A DNA stretch of 8,447 nucleotides from a bacterium (GCA_030641105.1 DAOWHZ010000092.1:1-8447); one strand, 5' to 3'; counted from the stretch's first letter, positions 1 to 6,984 are shown. The notes: generated by a model not told the origin, from the letters alone. A program made the numbers and translations.

Positions 1-674
1 ATTTCCTTCTCCACATCCTTAATGCTCTGCTCTCCATTTATTTTAATTAATTCGCCGCGCTGTTGAAAATAATCAAGCAAAGGCTCGGTCTGCTTATGGT
101 ACAATTTCAGCCGATCAGCAATTATGTCCGGCTTATCATCGCCTCTAACGGATAATTTCTTTCCGCACAAATCGCATATTCCGCGCTTCTTTGGTGGATT
201 ATATTTAATATGATAAGCCGCGCCGCAATCACAAACTCGCCTGCCGCCCAAACGTTGTTTAACTTCTTGGTTGCTGACATTAACTAAAATAGCCGAAACG
301 CGCAGGCCATTGCCCTGATTCTTGCGAAGTAAAGCATTTGAGTATTTATTATGAGTGATCTTATTAAATTTCTTAATTAAAAAATTCAGCTGCTTTTTTC
401 TTCTTGGACAGCCGTCAAAAATAGCTCCTTTCTTAGCGTCGCGCCTTCCTAACCGCTGATCAATTAATTTTTCTATTATGATTTCACTAACCATTTTGCC
501 TGAATTTACCGCTAATTTTACTTTTTTTCCTATTTCAGTCTTTAATTCCATTTCATGCCTTAATAATTCTCCAGGACAAATTACTGGAAGCTTTATTTTC
601 TCTGCCAGCATGTCAGCCTGAGTGCCTTTACCAGAGCCAGGCGGACCGAAAAAAATTAAAAAAATCTTGGACAT
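1..674 (-). CDS. adk: Adenylate kinase family protein, 3' end cut by window edge
   Basis: This is an adenylate kinase-type P-loop nucleotide kinase, which interconverts ATP+AMP and 2 ADP in the cytoplasm. I translated 224 residues from the ATG at 674. Seen: Walker A GPPGSGKGTQ (10-19), a CPGELLR segment (33-39) at the AMP-site position, FDGCPRR (86-92), and a LID-type region with NPP (159-161), four cysteines (148, 150, 167, 170) and RGDD (177-180). The cysteines suggest a zinc-binding LID as in Gram-positive enzymes, but the first pair is C-x-C where C-x2-C is usual. The AMP-site Thr of STGDxLR is replaced by Pro, and DGFPR is DGCPR. Bacterial Adk is about 215 residues, so only a little should be missing. 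In the ancestral spc operon adk follows secY directly; here four genes lie between. Another NMP kinase specificity is possible because of the AMP-site changes. Confidence 0.9.
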   Translation of the reverse strand, partial: MSKIFLIFFGPPGSGKGTQADMLAEKIKLPVICPGELLRHEMELKTEIGKKVKLAVNSGKMVSEIIIEKLIDQRLGRRDAKKGAIFDGCPRRKKQLNFLIKKFNKITHNKYSNALLRKNQGNGLRVSAILVNVSNQEVKQRLGGRRVCDCGAAYHIKYNPPKKRGICDLCGKKLSVRGDDKPDIIADRLKLYHKQTEPLLDYFQQRGELIKINGEQSIKDVEKE

Positions 675-704
675 AAAAATTATTATTATAAAATTATTAA
701 TTCA

Positions 705-847
705 GAACAAAAATCCCAAATCCCAAGCACCAAATTACAAACAAATAACAATAACCAAAATTCCAAATCTCAAACTTTTGGAATTTTGGAAATTGAGATT
801 TGAAATTTATTTGTAATTTGGAATTTGTAATTTGGAATTTTTGTTTC
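705..847. repeat. AT-rich inverted repeat with 7-base phasing, adk upstream spacer
   Basis: This fills most of the 186-base spacer between the exchanger stop and the adk start. The left arm (about 705-775) and right arm (about 777-847) are imperfect reverse complements; the outer ends match well (GAACAAAAATCCCAAAT against GAAACAAAAATTCCAAAT). Each arm is a row of degenerate heptads of the type CCAAATT or ACAAATT. Because the arms are periodic they can also pair out of register: 755-764 pairs perfectly with 780-789, and 764-773 with 793-802. The element closely resembles the one at 8113-8243. No transposase or clear target duplication was seen. Function is unknown; an RNA hairpin ahead of adk is one possibility. 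Confidence 0.85.
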
Positions 848-860
848 ACTTTTCGCTAAC

Positions 861-1853
861 TTATCCTCTATAAATCAAAAAGGTTAAATAACAAATGTAT
901 AAAAATAATAAAGTTATCCCTTCCCATTTGCCTAATATATTTTTTTTGCCAATATAAATTAAAAATAACAACAAAATTGTAATGCCAATCAAAATTAGTA
1001 AATCAATATTCAAAACTGAATTGAATCCAATATCACTAATAACAGCGCTTAAACCCAAAACCCAAAGCAAATTAAAAATATTTGAGCCAATCACATTGCC
1101 TATGGCAATATCAGTTCTGCCTTTATAAGCTGCTGTGGCAGAAGCAGCCAATTCAGGCAAAGATGTGCCAATTGCCACAATAGTTAAGCCAACAAAGGCC
1201 TCGCTTAAACTAAAATAACTCGCTATTACTATAGCTCCGTTAACAATCCACTTGCCTCCAATAGCTAATCCTGCTAAACCAACTATGATCATTAAAGCAG
1301 CGGCCGAATTACTATATTCTTTTGGCTCTTCGTATTTTAATTCTCCTACTGTTTTTTGGAAAATATTTTCTTTAGTTTTAGTAATGCCAAAAGTATAATA
1401 AATAAAAATACTAAAAAATAATATTAAAATTAAACCGTCAATCCTTGTTAAGCCGCTATAAATTGATCCATTTGGCCCATCAATTAAAAAATCATTAACT
1501 AAAATCCCCACAGCTAAAATTGCTAACAAAGAAAAAGGAATTTCTTTATTAACAGTTGCTTTTTTTACTAATAAAGGAGCAATCACAGCGCACACTCCCA
1601 GAATTAACAAAGTGTTGGAAATATTAGAGCCAATAATATTGCCCAGGGCAATACCGGAACTGCCTTTAACACTGGCTAAGGTGCTAATCACTAGCTCAGG
1701 CGCTGAAGTGCCAAAAGCCACGATGGTTAAGCCAATAAAAAAACTAGAGATGCCGTATCTTTTAGCAATAGACGATGAGCCGTCTATCATTATGTCAGCG
1801 CCTTTAATTAGGAAGATGAAACCGAGGATGAAGAGAATTATTGTTAGAAACAT
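861..1853 (-). CDS. CaCA-family sodium/calcium (cation) exchanger, YrbG-like
   Basis: This is an integral membrane antiporter of the Ca2+/cation antiporter superfamily, likely exporting Ca2+ in exchange for Na+ or H+. From the ATG at 1853 it has 330 residues, normal for the bacterial YrbG/NCX_Mj type. The two diagnostic alpha repeats are intact: AFGTSAPEL (46-54) with GNIIGSN (71-77), and AIGTSLPEL (227-235) with GNVIGSN (252-258). The repeats sit 181 residues apart, as expected for inverted-topology halves. E53 and E234 are the family's ion-binding glutamates. About ten hydrophobic helices flank a short polar loop (about 158-182). An upstream in-frame ATG at 1886 would add 11 residues, but these are encoded by the adjacent repeat, so 1853 is preferred. 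No clear SD is seen. The ion specificity cannot be read from the sequence. Confidence 0.93.
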   Translation of the reverse strand: MFLTIILFILGFIFLIKGADIMIDGSSSIAKRYGISSFFIGLTIVAFGTSAPELVISTLASVKGSSGIALGNIIGSNISNTLLILGVCAVIAPLLVKKATVNKEIPFSLLAILAVGILVNDFLIDGPNGSIYSGLTRIDGLILILFFSIFIYYTFGITKTKENIFQKTVGELKYEEPKEYSNSAAALMIIVGLAGLAIGGKWIVNGAIVIASYFSLSEAFVGLTIVAIGTSLPELAASATAAYKGRTDIAIGNVIGSNIFNLLWVLGLSAVISDIGFNSVLNIDLLILIGITILLLFLIYIGKKNILGKWEGITLLFLYICYLTFLIYRG

Positions 1854-1860
1854 ATTTTTT

Positions 1861-1934
1861 CGCGTAACGCATAACGTGTAACGCACAACGTAATATAAAC
1901 AAATCGTTACGCGTTATGTGTTATGCGTTATGCG
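1861..1934. repeat. Inverted heptamer repeat, CGCGTAA-type unit
   Basis: Two 30-base arms (1861-1890 and 1905-1934) face each other across a 14-base AT loop. Aligning one arm with the reverse complement of the other gives 24 of 30 identities, and all six differences are transitions. Each arm is about four tandem 7-base units (CGCGTAA, CGCATAA, CGTGTAA, CGCACAA). The element fills 74 of the 84 bases between the hypothetical gene's stop and the exchanger start, and is much richer in CG than its surroundings. It has no T-tract, so it is not a standard intrinsic terminator. Confidence 0.88.
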
Positions 1935-1937
1935 AAT

Positions 1938-2600
1938 TCATCTTGACAAAGGAATCGGCGGTGGCGGAGCTTTTGGGTTAGCATCTGGCGGCGGAGAAGA
2001 GGGCTTATTTGCTAAACTGCCTACGCCTTGAAATGCAGAATTTTTATTTTTTTCAGTATCCTTTTCTGTTCGCTGAACTTTGTTTTGTTTTGCAAAATGG
2101 CCCACTGCAGCTTCATAATCCCGAAATCCCTTAGATGATGTTAAAACTTCGCTGTCTGTTTTCATACCGCCTTTTTCCTTCACATATTTTTGCGCCCTTG
2201 TTAAATTTTCAGATCCAACTCTTTCAGCTGATCTCAAACCCTCAAATATATTTACTTTTTCTCTTTTTTTTGCCTTCTTTTCCATTGCTTTCTGCTCTTT
2301 AATGCTAATTACTGGTGTAATCTGCTTTGGAGTAAGAGCCTTTTCAACTCTCTTGCCAAGATCATAACCAAATTCCTTTTTAATTTCTTTTATAATCCGA
2401 TCGTGTGACAACCTTTTTCCTGCAAGTTTAGCTTCCATAAAATCTCTAACTTTCTTGCTGTTATGATATGGCATACCTGACTTATTTATTGTCTTGTCAA
2501 AGCTAATCCCCCCTTGTTTTTCCCATTTATTAAAACCTGTACTTTGAGCGCCCGGCGACCTTGCTCCGCCGCCAAGACCTAAAAATGAACCTATCCCCAT
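1938..2600 (-). CDS. Hypothetical protein with Gly-rich start and Pro-rich tail
   Basis: I do not recognise this 220-residue protein. The N-terminus is glycine-rich and mildly hydrophobic (MGIGSFLGLGGG, 1-12), too short for a membrane helix. A lysine-rich, mainly helical middle follows; 50-90 contains KRLSHDRIIKEIKKEFGYDL, and 101-115 is very basic. A segment around 118-175 looks helical (NIFEGLRSAERVG, then a GFRDYEAAVGHF stretch). The tail (199-217) is low-complexity and proline-rich (SSPPPDANPKAPPPPIP). No signal peptide or catalytic motif is visible. The start is the ATG at 2598-2600; the stop is TGA. Upstream bases lack a good SD. It lies 129 bases downstream of the ABC permease on the same strand and may be cotranscribed. 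Steady codon use over 220 residues and fit between the spacer repeats support a real gene. Confidence 0.72.
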   Translation of the reverse strand: MGIGSFLGLGGGARSPGAQSTGFNKWEKQGGISFDKTINKSGMPYHNSKKVRDFMEAKLAGKRLSHDRIIKEIKKEFGYDLGKRVEKALTPKQITPVISIKEQKAMEKKAKKREKVNIFEGLRSAERVGSENLTRAQKYVKEKGGMKTDSEVLTSSKGFRDYEAAVGHFAKQNKVQRTEKDTEKNKNSAFQGVGSLANKPSSPPPDANPKAPPPPIPLSR

Positions 2601-2602
2601 AA

Positions 2603-2655
2603 TGTTTTACTCTGTTAGATAATTTATTTTTAATAAAACATCACACAGAGTGAAA
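2603..2655 (-). promoter_or_regulatory. Two competing stems just upstream of the hypothetical gene
   Basis: TGTTTTA (2603-2609) is perfectly complementary to TAAAACA (2634-2640). The overlapping TTTTACTCTGT (2605-2615) pairs 10 of 11 with ACAGAGTGAAA (2645-2655). The two stems share bases and cannot form together. Both lie in the leader within a few bases of the start codon at 2600, so a switch-like or operator role is conceivable. The region is very AT-rich, so chance pairing is a real alternative. The rest of the spacer (2656-2700) is AT-rich with no promoter I can call. Confidence 0.3.
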
Positions 2656-2700
2656 TTAATAATTAGAAAAATATAATAAAATTTATCAAATATAGCAGAC

Positions 2701-2735
2701 CCAACTTCTTACTTCTTACTTCTAAATTCTTACTT
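2701..2735. repeat. Five tandem heptamers overlapping the ABC permease stop
   Basis: Five 7-base units run in a row on the plus strand: CCAACTT, then CTTACTT twice, CTAAATT, and CTTACTT. The last unit covers the final Lys codon and TAA stop of the permease (2730-2735). On the coding strand each main unit reads AAGTAAG and so carries a TAA. No facing arm was found nearby, unlike the other arrays. Confidence 0.85.
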
Positions 2736-3938
2736 ATACCTCAGCGCCTCTAAACAATTAATCTTAGCCGCCCTGCTAGCTGGATAAAAGCCGGTTGCCA
2801 GCCCCACAAAAGTGGAAAAAATTATAATTAACAATATAAACCAAAGTGGTGTCCAGAATAAATCAATTTTTCCTCCCCCTAACATGCTTGCTAAAAAATT
2901 AATGCCATAATTAAATAATTCACCGCCAATTATGCCTACCGCAATTCCCCCCGCTCCGCCAAAAAAACCTATAATCACTGACTCGCCCAAAAACATATTC
3001 CAAATATCAGCATTAGAAGCGCCCATAGCTTTCATAATGCCAATCTCTTGGGTTCGCTCAAGCAATGCTATGGTCATAGTATTAAACATACCAATAGCGC
3101 TAACTATTAAAGCCACGGTACCGAATAAAGCTAAAACAATCTGCACAACTTTAAAAATTTGATTGGCTTGCTCAATAATATCGGATAAAGCGCTTACCAT
3201 AAAACCTTTCTCAATAATACGCTCTCTGACTACATCTAAATTATCTTCATCAACAACTTTAACTTTGAGCTTGCTATAATCTTCAATACCTAGGCCTTGG
3301 CTAATGGAAAAAGGCAAATAAACATAATTAGAATTTTCCTCTTCTATAATGCCGACTATCTGAAAGGCTCCAGTCAGGTTCACGCTATCTCTAACTAAAT
3401 CCTCGCTCTCTTTGTCTTTATTGGGCACAAACAAAGTAAAGCTAATCTCTTTATTAAAACAATTTTCTTCATCTAAGTTAAACAGCCGCAAGGCAGACGA
3501 AGAAATAATAACTTTATTTTTATTTTCAGGCGTTTCTGAATAAAAATTTCCCTTTTTTAGTATAGTGCCTTCTAAATTAAAATAATCACTACTGGCAAAA
3601 TTAGCTATTATTTCAGAAGAAACGTCTGCTACGCTCATTTGCACCGATAAAGAAACCAAGGGGCTGATTTTTTCAACTCCGGGAATTTTTTTAATACTAC
3701 CAACGGCCTTATTGTCTAATTTTAAACTTGCTAAATCACTTGTACTTACATCCAAACTTAATAAGGATTCAGAAGTGGTGATTTGACTTAAAATTAATCG
3801 CTGCAAACCATAACCTAAGGAAACTAAAAATAAAATTGTGCCAATACCCACACTAATACCAAGAATAGTTAAAATCGTTCTAGAACGATTAGTTCTGAAC
3901 ATTCGGGTTGATAATCGGAAGATATCTGTAATTAACAT
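2730..3938 (-). CDS. MacB/FtsX-type ABC transporter permease
   Basis: This is the membrane subunit of a type VII (MacB/LolCDE-like) ABC transporter, expected to work as a dimer with the ATPase encoded just upstream to move or release envelope-associated substrates. From the ATG at 3938 it has 402 residues, the usual size. Seen in order: TM1 (about 21-44), a large extracytoplasmic domain (about 50-260) matching the MacB periplasmic core layout, then TM2 (263-290), TM3 (about 317-349) and TM4 (361-385). The family hallmark ERTQEIGIMKAMGAS (294-308) follows TM2, and YPASRAAKINCLEALR (385-400) closes the protein. A GTG four codons upstream (3950) is possible, but GTGGGA then serves better as a weak SD for the ATG. 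The substrate is unknown. The stop lies inside a heptamer array. Confidence 0.93.
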   Translation of the reverse strand: MLITDIFRLSTRMFRTNRSRTILTILGISVGIGTILFLVSLGYGLQRLILSQITTSESLLSLDVSTSDLASLKLDNKAVGSIKKIPGVEKISPLVSLSVQMSVADVSSEIIANFASSDYFNLEGTILKKGNFYSETPENKNKVIISSSALRLFNLDEENCFNKEISFTLFVPNKDKESEDLVRDSVNLTGAFQIVGIIEEENSNYVYLPFSISQGLGIEDYSKLKVKVVDEDNLDVVRERIIEKGFMVSALSDIIEQANQIFKVVQIVLALFGTVALIVSAIGMFNTMTIALLERTQEIGIMKAMGASNADIWNMFLGESVIIGFFGGAGGIAVGIIGGELFNYGINFLASMLGGGKIDLFWTPLWFILLIIIFSTFVGLATGFYPASRAAKINCLEALRYK

Positions 3939-3957
3939 ATATTTTCCCACAAATCAA

Positions 3958-3981
3958 CCCCGCTCCTCGCGAGGGGCGGGG
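3958..3981 (-). promoter_or_regulatory. GC-rich hairpin between ABC ATPase and permease genes
   Basis: A 24-base near-perfect palindrome gives a 12-pair stem with one T-G pair, very GC-rich in an AT-rich window. It occupies most of the 49-base gap between the ATPase stop (3988) and permease ATG (3938). On the minus strand, CCCAC just 5' of the stem can also pair with GTGGG (3946-3950), the SD-like stretch of the permease, extending the stem with a 7-base bulge. There is no U-tract, so full termination is unlikely. It could tune permease translation, stabilise mRNA, or be a dispersed repeat. Confidence 0.6.
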
Positions 3982-3987
3982 TGGGAG

Positions 3988-5448
3988 CTAAGTCGATTTA
4001 AGATGATTGGTATGAATCTTACTCGCAATCTCCGCCTTTTGCCTTTCTAGCGCAGCGGTTTCCTTTTGAGGCATAAACTCTTTCTGGTTCTGTATCTTAG
4101 GAATAACGCCATAACCCAATATTAATATTAATTCAAGCTCCTCGGTTATGGCTCTGGCTGTTTTGCTGTTTAAGCCAGCTCCGCCTTGCGCAAATGGCTT
4201 GTCTAAAAAATTAAAAAATTCAACTTTATTTGAATGATAAAATAAACGCTCCTTTACTGCCTGCTTAAGCCGATCAATTATTACTTTATCTAAATCACGG
4301 AAATATTCATTGTAGCAAGTTTTTAATAAATAATAAATTACTTTATGCACTCTTTCTTCATCAGTTATTTTTTCATGCTCACCTTGTTCATCTTTGCGCT
4401 GACGACCTCGCTTATAAATATAATAAGCCACCCTGATTTTTCGATTAATTCGCCGCACTATTTTTTCAGCACTTCTTTTATTAAGCCCAACGCCTCTTTC
4501 TTGATATGGCCGATGTAAAGTATTGAAAAATTCTTCGGCTGAAATAGTATTTAATAATTTCTTTTGGATAATATTTTCCAATATCTTAATTTCTTCCATA
4601 TTACGGCTGGTAATAAAATGGTGGGCAAATATCCTGGCTTTATAAGGCATAATTATCACATTAATCTGTTCCGGAGTTAATCCTTGATAAGCCCGCATTA
4701 AATTTTCCATCTCGGTTGATGGCGGCTTGGTTGGTTCCTCGTCTTTGTCAGCTTTTTCGCGGTTGATTGTTTCCCTAGTAATCATGCCGTCTTTCATATA
4801 AAGAACCCTGTCGCCGTATTCCAAATATTCCGGATTATGGGTAACTAAAATAATAGTCTTTTTTTCTTTGTCATTAAGCTCTTTCAAAATTTCAAAAACA
4901 TTTTTGGCCGAAACCGAATCTAAGTTGCCTATTGGTTCATCAGCTAAAACAATATCCGGATTATTAACAATTGCCCGGGCAATGCCTATTCTTTGCTGCT
5001 GGCCGCCGGACAATTCCATGGGAATTTTTTTAGCTTGTTTATCAATACCAAAACGCTCCAATAATGCCAAAGACCACTTTTCCCTTTTTCTTTTACTAAC
5101 ATTTAAAAAAATTTGCGGCAGGGCAACATTGTCTAAAACTGTTAAGCTGTTAATTAAATTATAAGCCTGGTAAATCATTCCCACGCTTTCGCGGTGATAA
5201 TAAACAAATTCTTGTCTGGTCATTCCCGCTACATCTTTGCCTGATACAAAAACAGTCCCCTTGTCAGCAGTTTCCAGGCCAGCTATAACATTAAGCAAAG
5301 TAGACTTGCCGCAGCCGGATGGACCAAAAATAATAACAAATTCTTCGGGATAAATTTTTAAATTATTATCTATTAATGCCCGAAATTCATTATCCTTGCC
5401 TTTATTATATGTAAAATTTAAATTTTTTATTTTGATTAAAGGATGCAT
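3988..5448 (-). CDS. ABC transporter ATPase with long duplicated C-terminal domain
   Basis: This is the ATPase subunit of a MacB/LolD/FtsE-like exporter, acting on the cytoplasmic side with the permease encoded next. Residues 1-228 form a complete nucleotide-binding domain: Walker A GPSGCGKST (42-50), Q-loop Gln94, signature LSGGQ (146-150), Walker B IVLADE (166-171), D-loop GNLDS (174-178) and switch His204. LolD-type ATPases end near 230 residues; this one has 486. The extra 258 residues begin with a charged linker (about 226-248), then a mostly helical region holding two diverged copies of one module. Copy 1 (289-345) has EFFN (306-309) and RPYQERGVGLN (313-323). Copy 2 (389-446) has EFFN (410-413) and KPFAQGGAGLN (417-427). 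The copies are offset by exactly 104 residues. I do not recognise the module. The start is the ATG at 5446-5448, with no SD; the stop is TAG. Confidence 0.92.
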   Translation of the reverse strand: MHPLIKIKNLNFTYNKGKDNEFRALIDNNLKIYPEEFVIIFGPSGCGKSTLLNVIAGLETADKGTVFVSGKDVAGMTRQEFVYYHRESVGMIYQAYNLINSLTVLDNVALPQIFLNVSKRKREKWSLALLERFGIDKQAKKIPMELSGGQQQRIGIARAIVNNPDIVLADEPIGNLDSVSAKNVFEILKELNDKEKKTIILVTHNPEYLEYGDRVLYMKDGMITRETINREKADKDEEPTKPPSTEMENLMRAYQGLTPEQINVIIMPYKARIFAHHFITSRNMEEIKILENIIQKKLLNTISAEEFFNTLHRPYQERGVGLNKRSAEKIVRRINRKIRVAYYIYKRGRQRKDEQGEHEKITDEERVHKVIYYLLKTCYNEYFRDLDKVIIDRLKQAVKERLFYHSNKVEFFNFLDKPFAQGGAGLNSKTARAITEELELILILGYGVIPKIQNQKEFMPQKETAALERQKAEIASKIHTNHLKST

Positions 5449-5453
5449 GGTTT

Positions 5454-5481
5454 GATTTAAGATTTAAGATTTTAGATTTAT
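5454..5481. repeat. Four tandem GATTTAA heptamers ahead of the ABC ATPase
   Basis: Four 7-base units on the plus strand (GATTTAA twice, GATTTTA, GATTTAT) start six bases upstream of the ATPase start codon and so replace a normal ribosome binding site. They are nearly the reverse complement of the array at 5671-5712, making a facing pair across about 190 bases. Confidence 0.8.
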
Positions 5482-5499
5482 AATAATTATTTTAAATTA

Positions 5500-5527
5500 T
5501 TTATAGTATTATTATAACATAAAACAA
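5500..5527 (-). promoter_or_regulatory. Possible sigma-70-type promoter for the ABC operon
   Basis: On the minus strand TTGTTT (5527-5522) and TATAAA (5505-5500) are separated by 16 bases; an alternative -10, TATAAT, is at 5516-5511. The site is downstream of the secY terminator and about 50 bases upstream of the ATPase start, where a new promoter would be needed. The surrounding AT richness makes such matches common. Confidence 0.35.
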
Positions 5528-5631
5528 ATAAATAAAAAAATTCCGCAAAACAAGGTAAAATTAAATAGAAAATTTGTCCAACATCCCGATGTAAGATCAA
5601 AAATTGAAAATTTCCACATGCGACAAATGCC

Positions 5632-5660
5632 AAAAACAAAAACCCCGCAAAAGACGAGGT
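5632..5660 (-). terminator. Intrinsic terminator downstream of secY
   Basis: Read on the minus strand, ACCTCG (5660-5655) pairs with CGGGGT (5647-5642), including one U-G pair, across a 7-base loop. It is followed at once by a T-rich tract (TTTTGTTTTT, 5641-5632). The hairpin lies 53 bases past the secY stop and probably ends the ribosomal/secY transcript before the inserted ABC genes. Confidence 0.75.
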
Positions 5661-5670
5661 ATAAAAAAAT

Positions 5671-5712
5671 AAATCTTCAATCTTAAATCTGCGATCTAAA
5701 ATCTTAAATAAA
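5671..5712. repeat. Six heptamers abutting the secY stop codon
   Basis: Six consecutive 7-base units (AAATCTT, CAATCTT, AAATCTG, CGATCTA, AAATCTT, AAATAAA) end at the base before the secY stop (5713-5715). They form the second arm of an inverted pair with 5454-5481; the secY terminator and the putative ABC promoter lie between the arms. Confidence 0.8.
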
Positions 5713-6984
5713 TCACATTCCCTCATACTCCCTCATCGTCAACTGGGATTCAATTTGTTTTACAGTTTCAATCACCACTGCTACCACAATCAGCAAGCTG
5801 GTGCCGCCAATAGCCAAAGCTTGAATACCGGTAAAATAACGCATAATCAAAGGAAGTATTGCAATCAGGCCTAAAAATAAAGCGCCAACAAAAATAATTT
5901 TATGAGTTGTATTGGCTAAATATTCACTGGTGTGCCTGCCCGGCCTAATGCCGGGAATAAACCCGCCTTGTTTCTGCAGATTTTCAGCAATTTGCGTGGG
6001 ATGAAAAATAACTTCTGTATAAAAAAATGTAAAAGCAAAAACTAACAAAAAATACAACACACCATAAACTAACTGATTTTGAAAAATCATAATTGTCCAT
6101 TCAGCCGCTCTGGCAATAAAATCACTATGGGCATGAATAAAAAACTGGGCAATCATTGGCGGAAACAGCACTACGGAAATAGCAAAAATAATAGGTATAA
6201 CACCAGCCATATTAACTCGCAAAGGCAAATGAGTGCTGGTGCCGCCGTACATGCGATTGCCCCTAACCTGTCTGGCATACTGCACCGGCACATTGCGCTG
6301 GCCTTCGGTAATAATTACTACGCCAATAACAGTAATTAAAGCAATAATAATAAAACCAATAAAAGTAAACAACTGTTGCGGGTCATAAGTAACAATAACC
6401 TGCTGTATGATCTGCGGCAAGCTGGCAACAATGCCGGCGAAAATCAACAAAGAAATGCCATTGCCAATATTCTTCTCACTGATCAGCTCACCAATCCACA
6501 TTAAAAAGATAGTACCGGCAGTTATGGTAATAATCATGGCCAATAAATCAAAAGAGCTGATGTCGCCTAAAATTTCAGTGGACGATCGCCTAAGTAAGGT
6601 AATCATGCCATAAGATTGCAAAGCGGCTAAAGGCACAGTCGCCCAGCGCGTCCACATATTAATCTTTTGCCTGCCTGCTTCATCTTTTTGCATTTCTTCC
6701 AGTTTGGGAACAATCATGCCTAATAATTGAAAAATAATGGAAGAAGTAATATAAGGCGCTATGCCCATCATCACTATAGAAAAATTCTGCATACCCCCGC
6801 CGGAAAAAATATTCATCAGTCCTAAAATTTGATTTGAACCAAAAAATTCCTTTAGCGCTTCAACATTTACGCCAGGGATTGGAATATGCGCGGCAAAACG
6901 AAAAATCACCAGCATTATTAAAACAAAGCCGATATTCTTCCGCAAATCTTTAGCTTTCCAGATTTGAATTAATTTGTTTAGCAT
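5713..6984 (-). CDS. secY: Preprotein translocase subunit SecY
   Basis: SecY is the central channel of the Sec translocon in the cytoplasmic membrane, working with SecE, SecG, SecA and ribosomes. The 423-residue length is normal. Seen: N-terminal amphipathic region, then RFAAHIPIPGV (29-39) at the end of TM1; a plug-like segment with GGGMQNFSIVMMGIAPYI (62-79); NVPVQYARQVRGNRMYGG (231-248) followed by the conserved LPLRVNMAGVIPIIFA stretch; FHPTQIAENLQKQGGFIPGI (327-346) and RPGRHTSEYL (347-356) in the C5-type cytoplasmic loop; and about ten hydrophobic helices. The ATG at 6982-6984 gives the usual MLNKL-type start. The upstream leader has no SD. The gene follows rplO by 71 bases as in the spc operon, but the next gene is an ABC ATPase rather than adk. 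The stop is TGA. Confidence 0.98.
   Translation of the reverse strand: MLNKLIQIWKAKDLRKNIGFVLIMLVIFRFAAHIPIPGVNVEALKEFFGSNQILGLMNIFSGGGMQNFSIVMMGIAPYITSSIIFQLLGMIVPKLEEMQKDEAGRQKINMWTRWATVPLAALQSYGMITLLRRSSTEILGDISSFDLLAMIITITAGTIFLMWIGELISEKNIGNGISLLIFAGIVASLPQIIQQVIVTYDPQQLFTFIGFIIIALITVIGVVIITEGQRNVPVQYARQVRGNRMYGGTSTHLPLRVNMAGVIPIIFAISVVLFPPMIAQFFIHAHSDFIARAAEWTIMIFQNQLVYGVLYFLLVFAFTFFYTEVIFHPTQIAENLQKQGGFIPGIRPGRHTSEYLANTTHKIIFVGALFLGLIAILPLIMRYFTGIQALAIGGTSLLIVVAVVIETVKQIESQLTMREYEGM

Noticed and set aside
622..816. 64-residue plus-strand open frame
   Set aside because: It is antisense to the adk start and continues through the inverted repeat; composition follows the repeat.
705..847. 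CRISPR array
   Set aside because: Units are only 7 bases with no spacers, and the arms are inverted.
1854..1886. Upstream 11-residue extension of the exchanger
   Set aside because: Encoded by the CGCGTAA-type repeat; ATG 1853 gives a typical hydrophobic start for the family.
3939..3950. GTG start for the ABC permease
   Set aside because: The same bases form a better-placed weak SD for the ATG at 3938, which begins at the usual position relative to TM1.
5487..5726. 79-residue minus-strand open frame in the secY-ATPase spacer
   Set aside because: It runs through the secY terminator and heptamer array, overlaps the secY end, and has repeat-derived hydrophobic low-complexity sequence.
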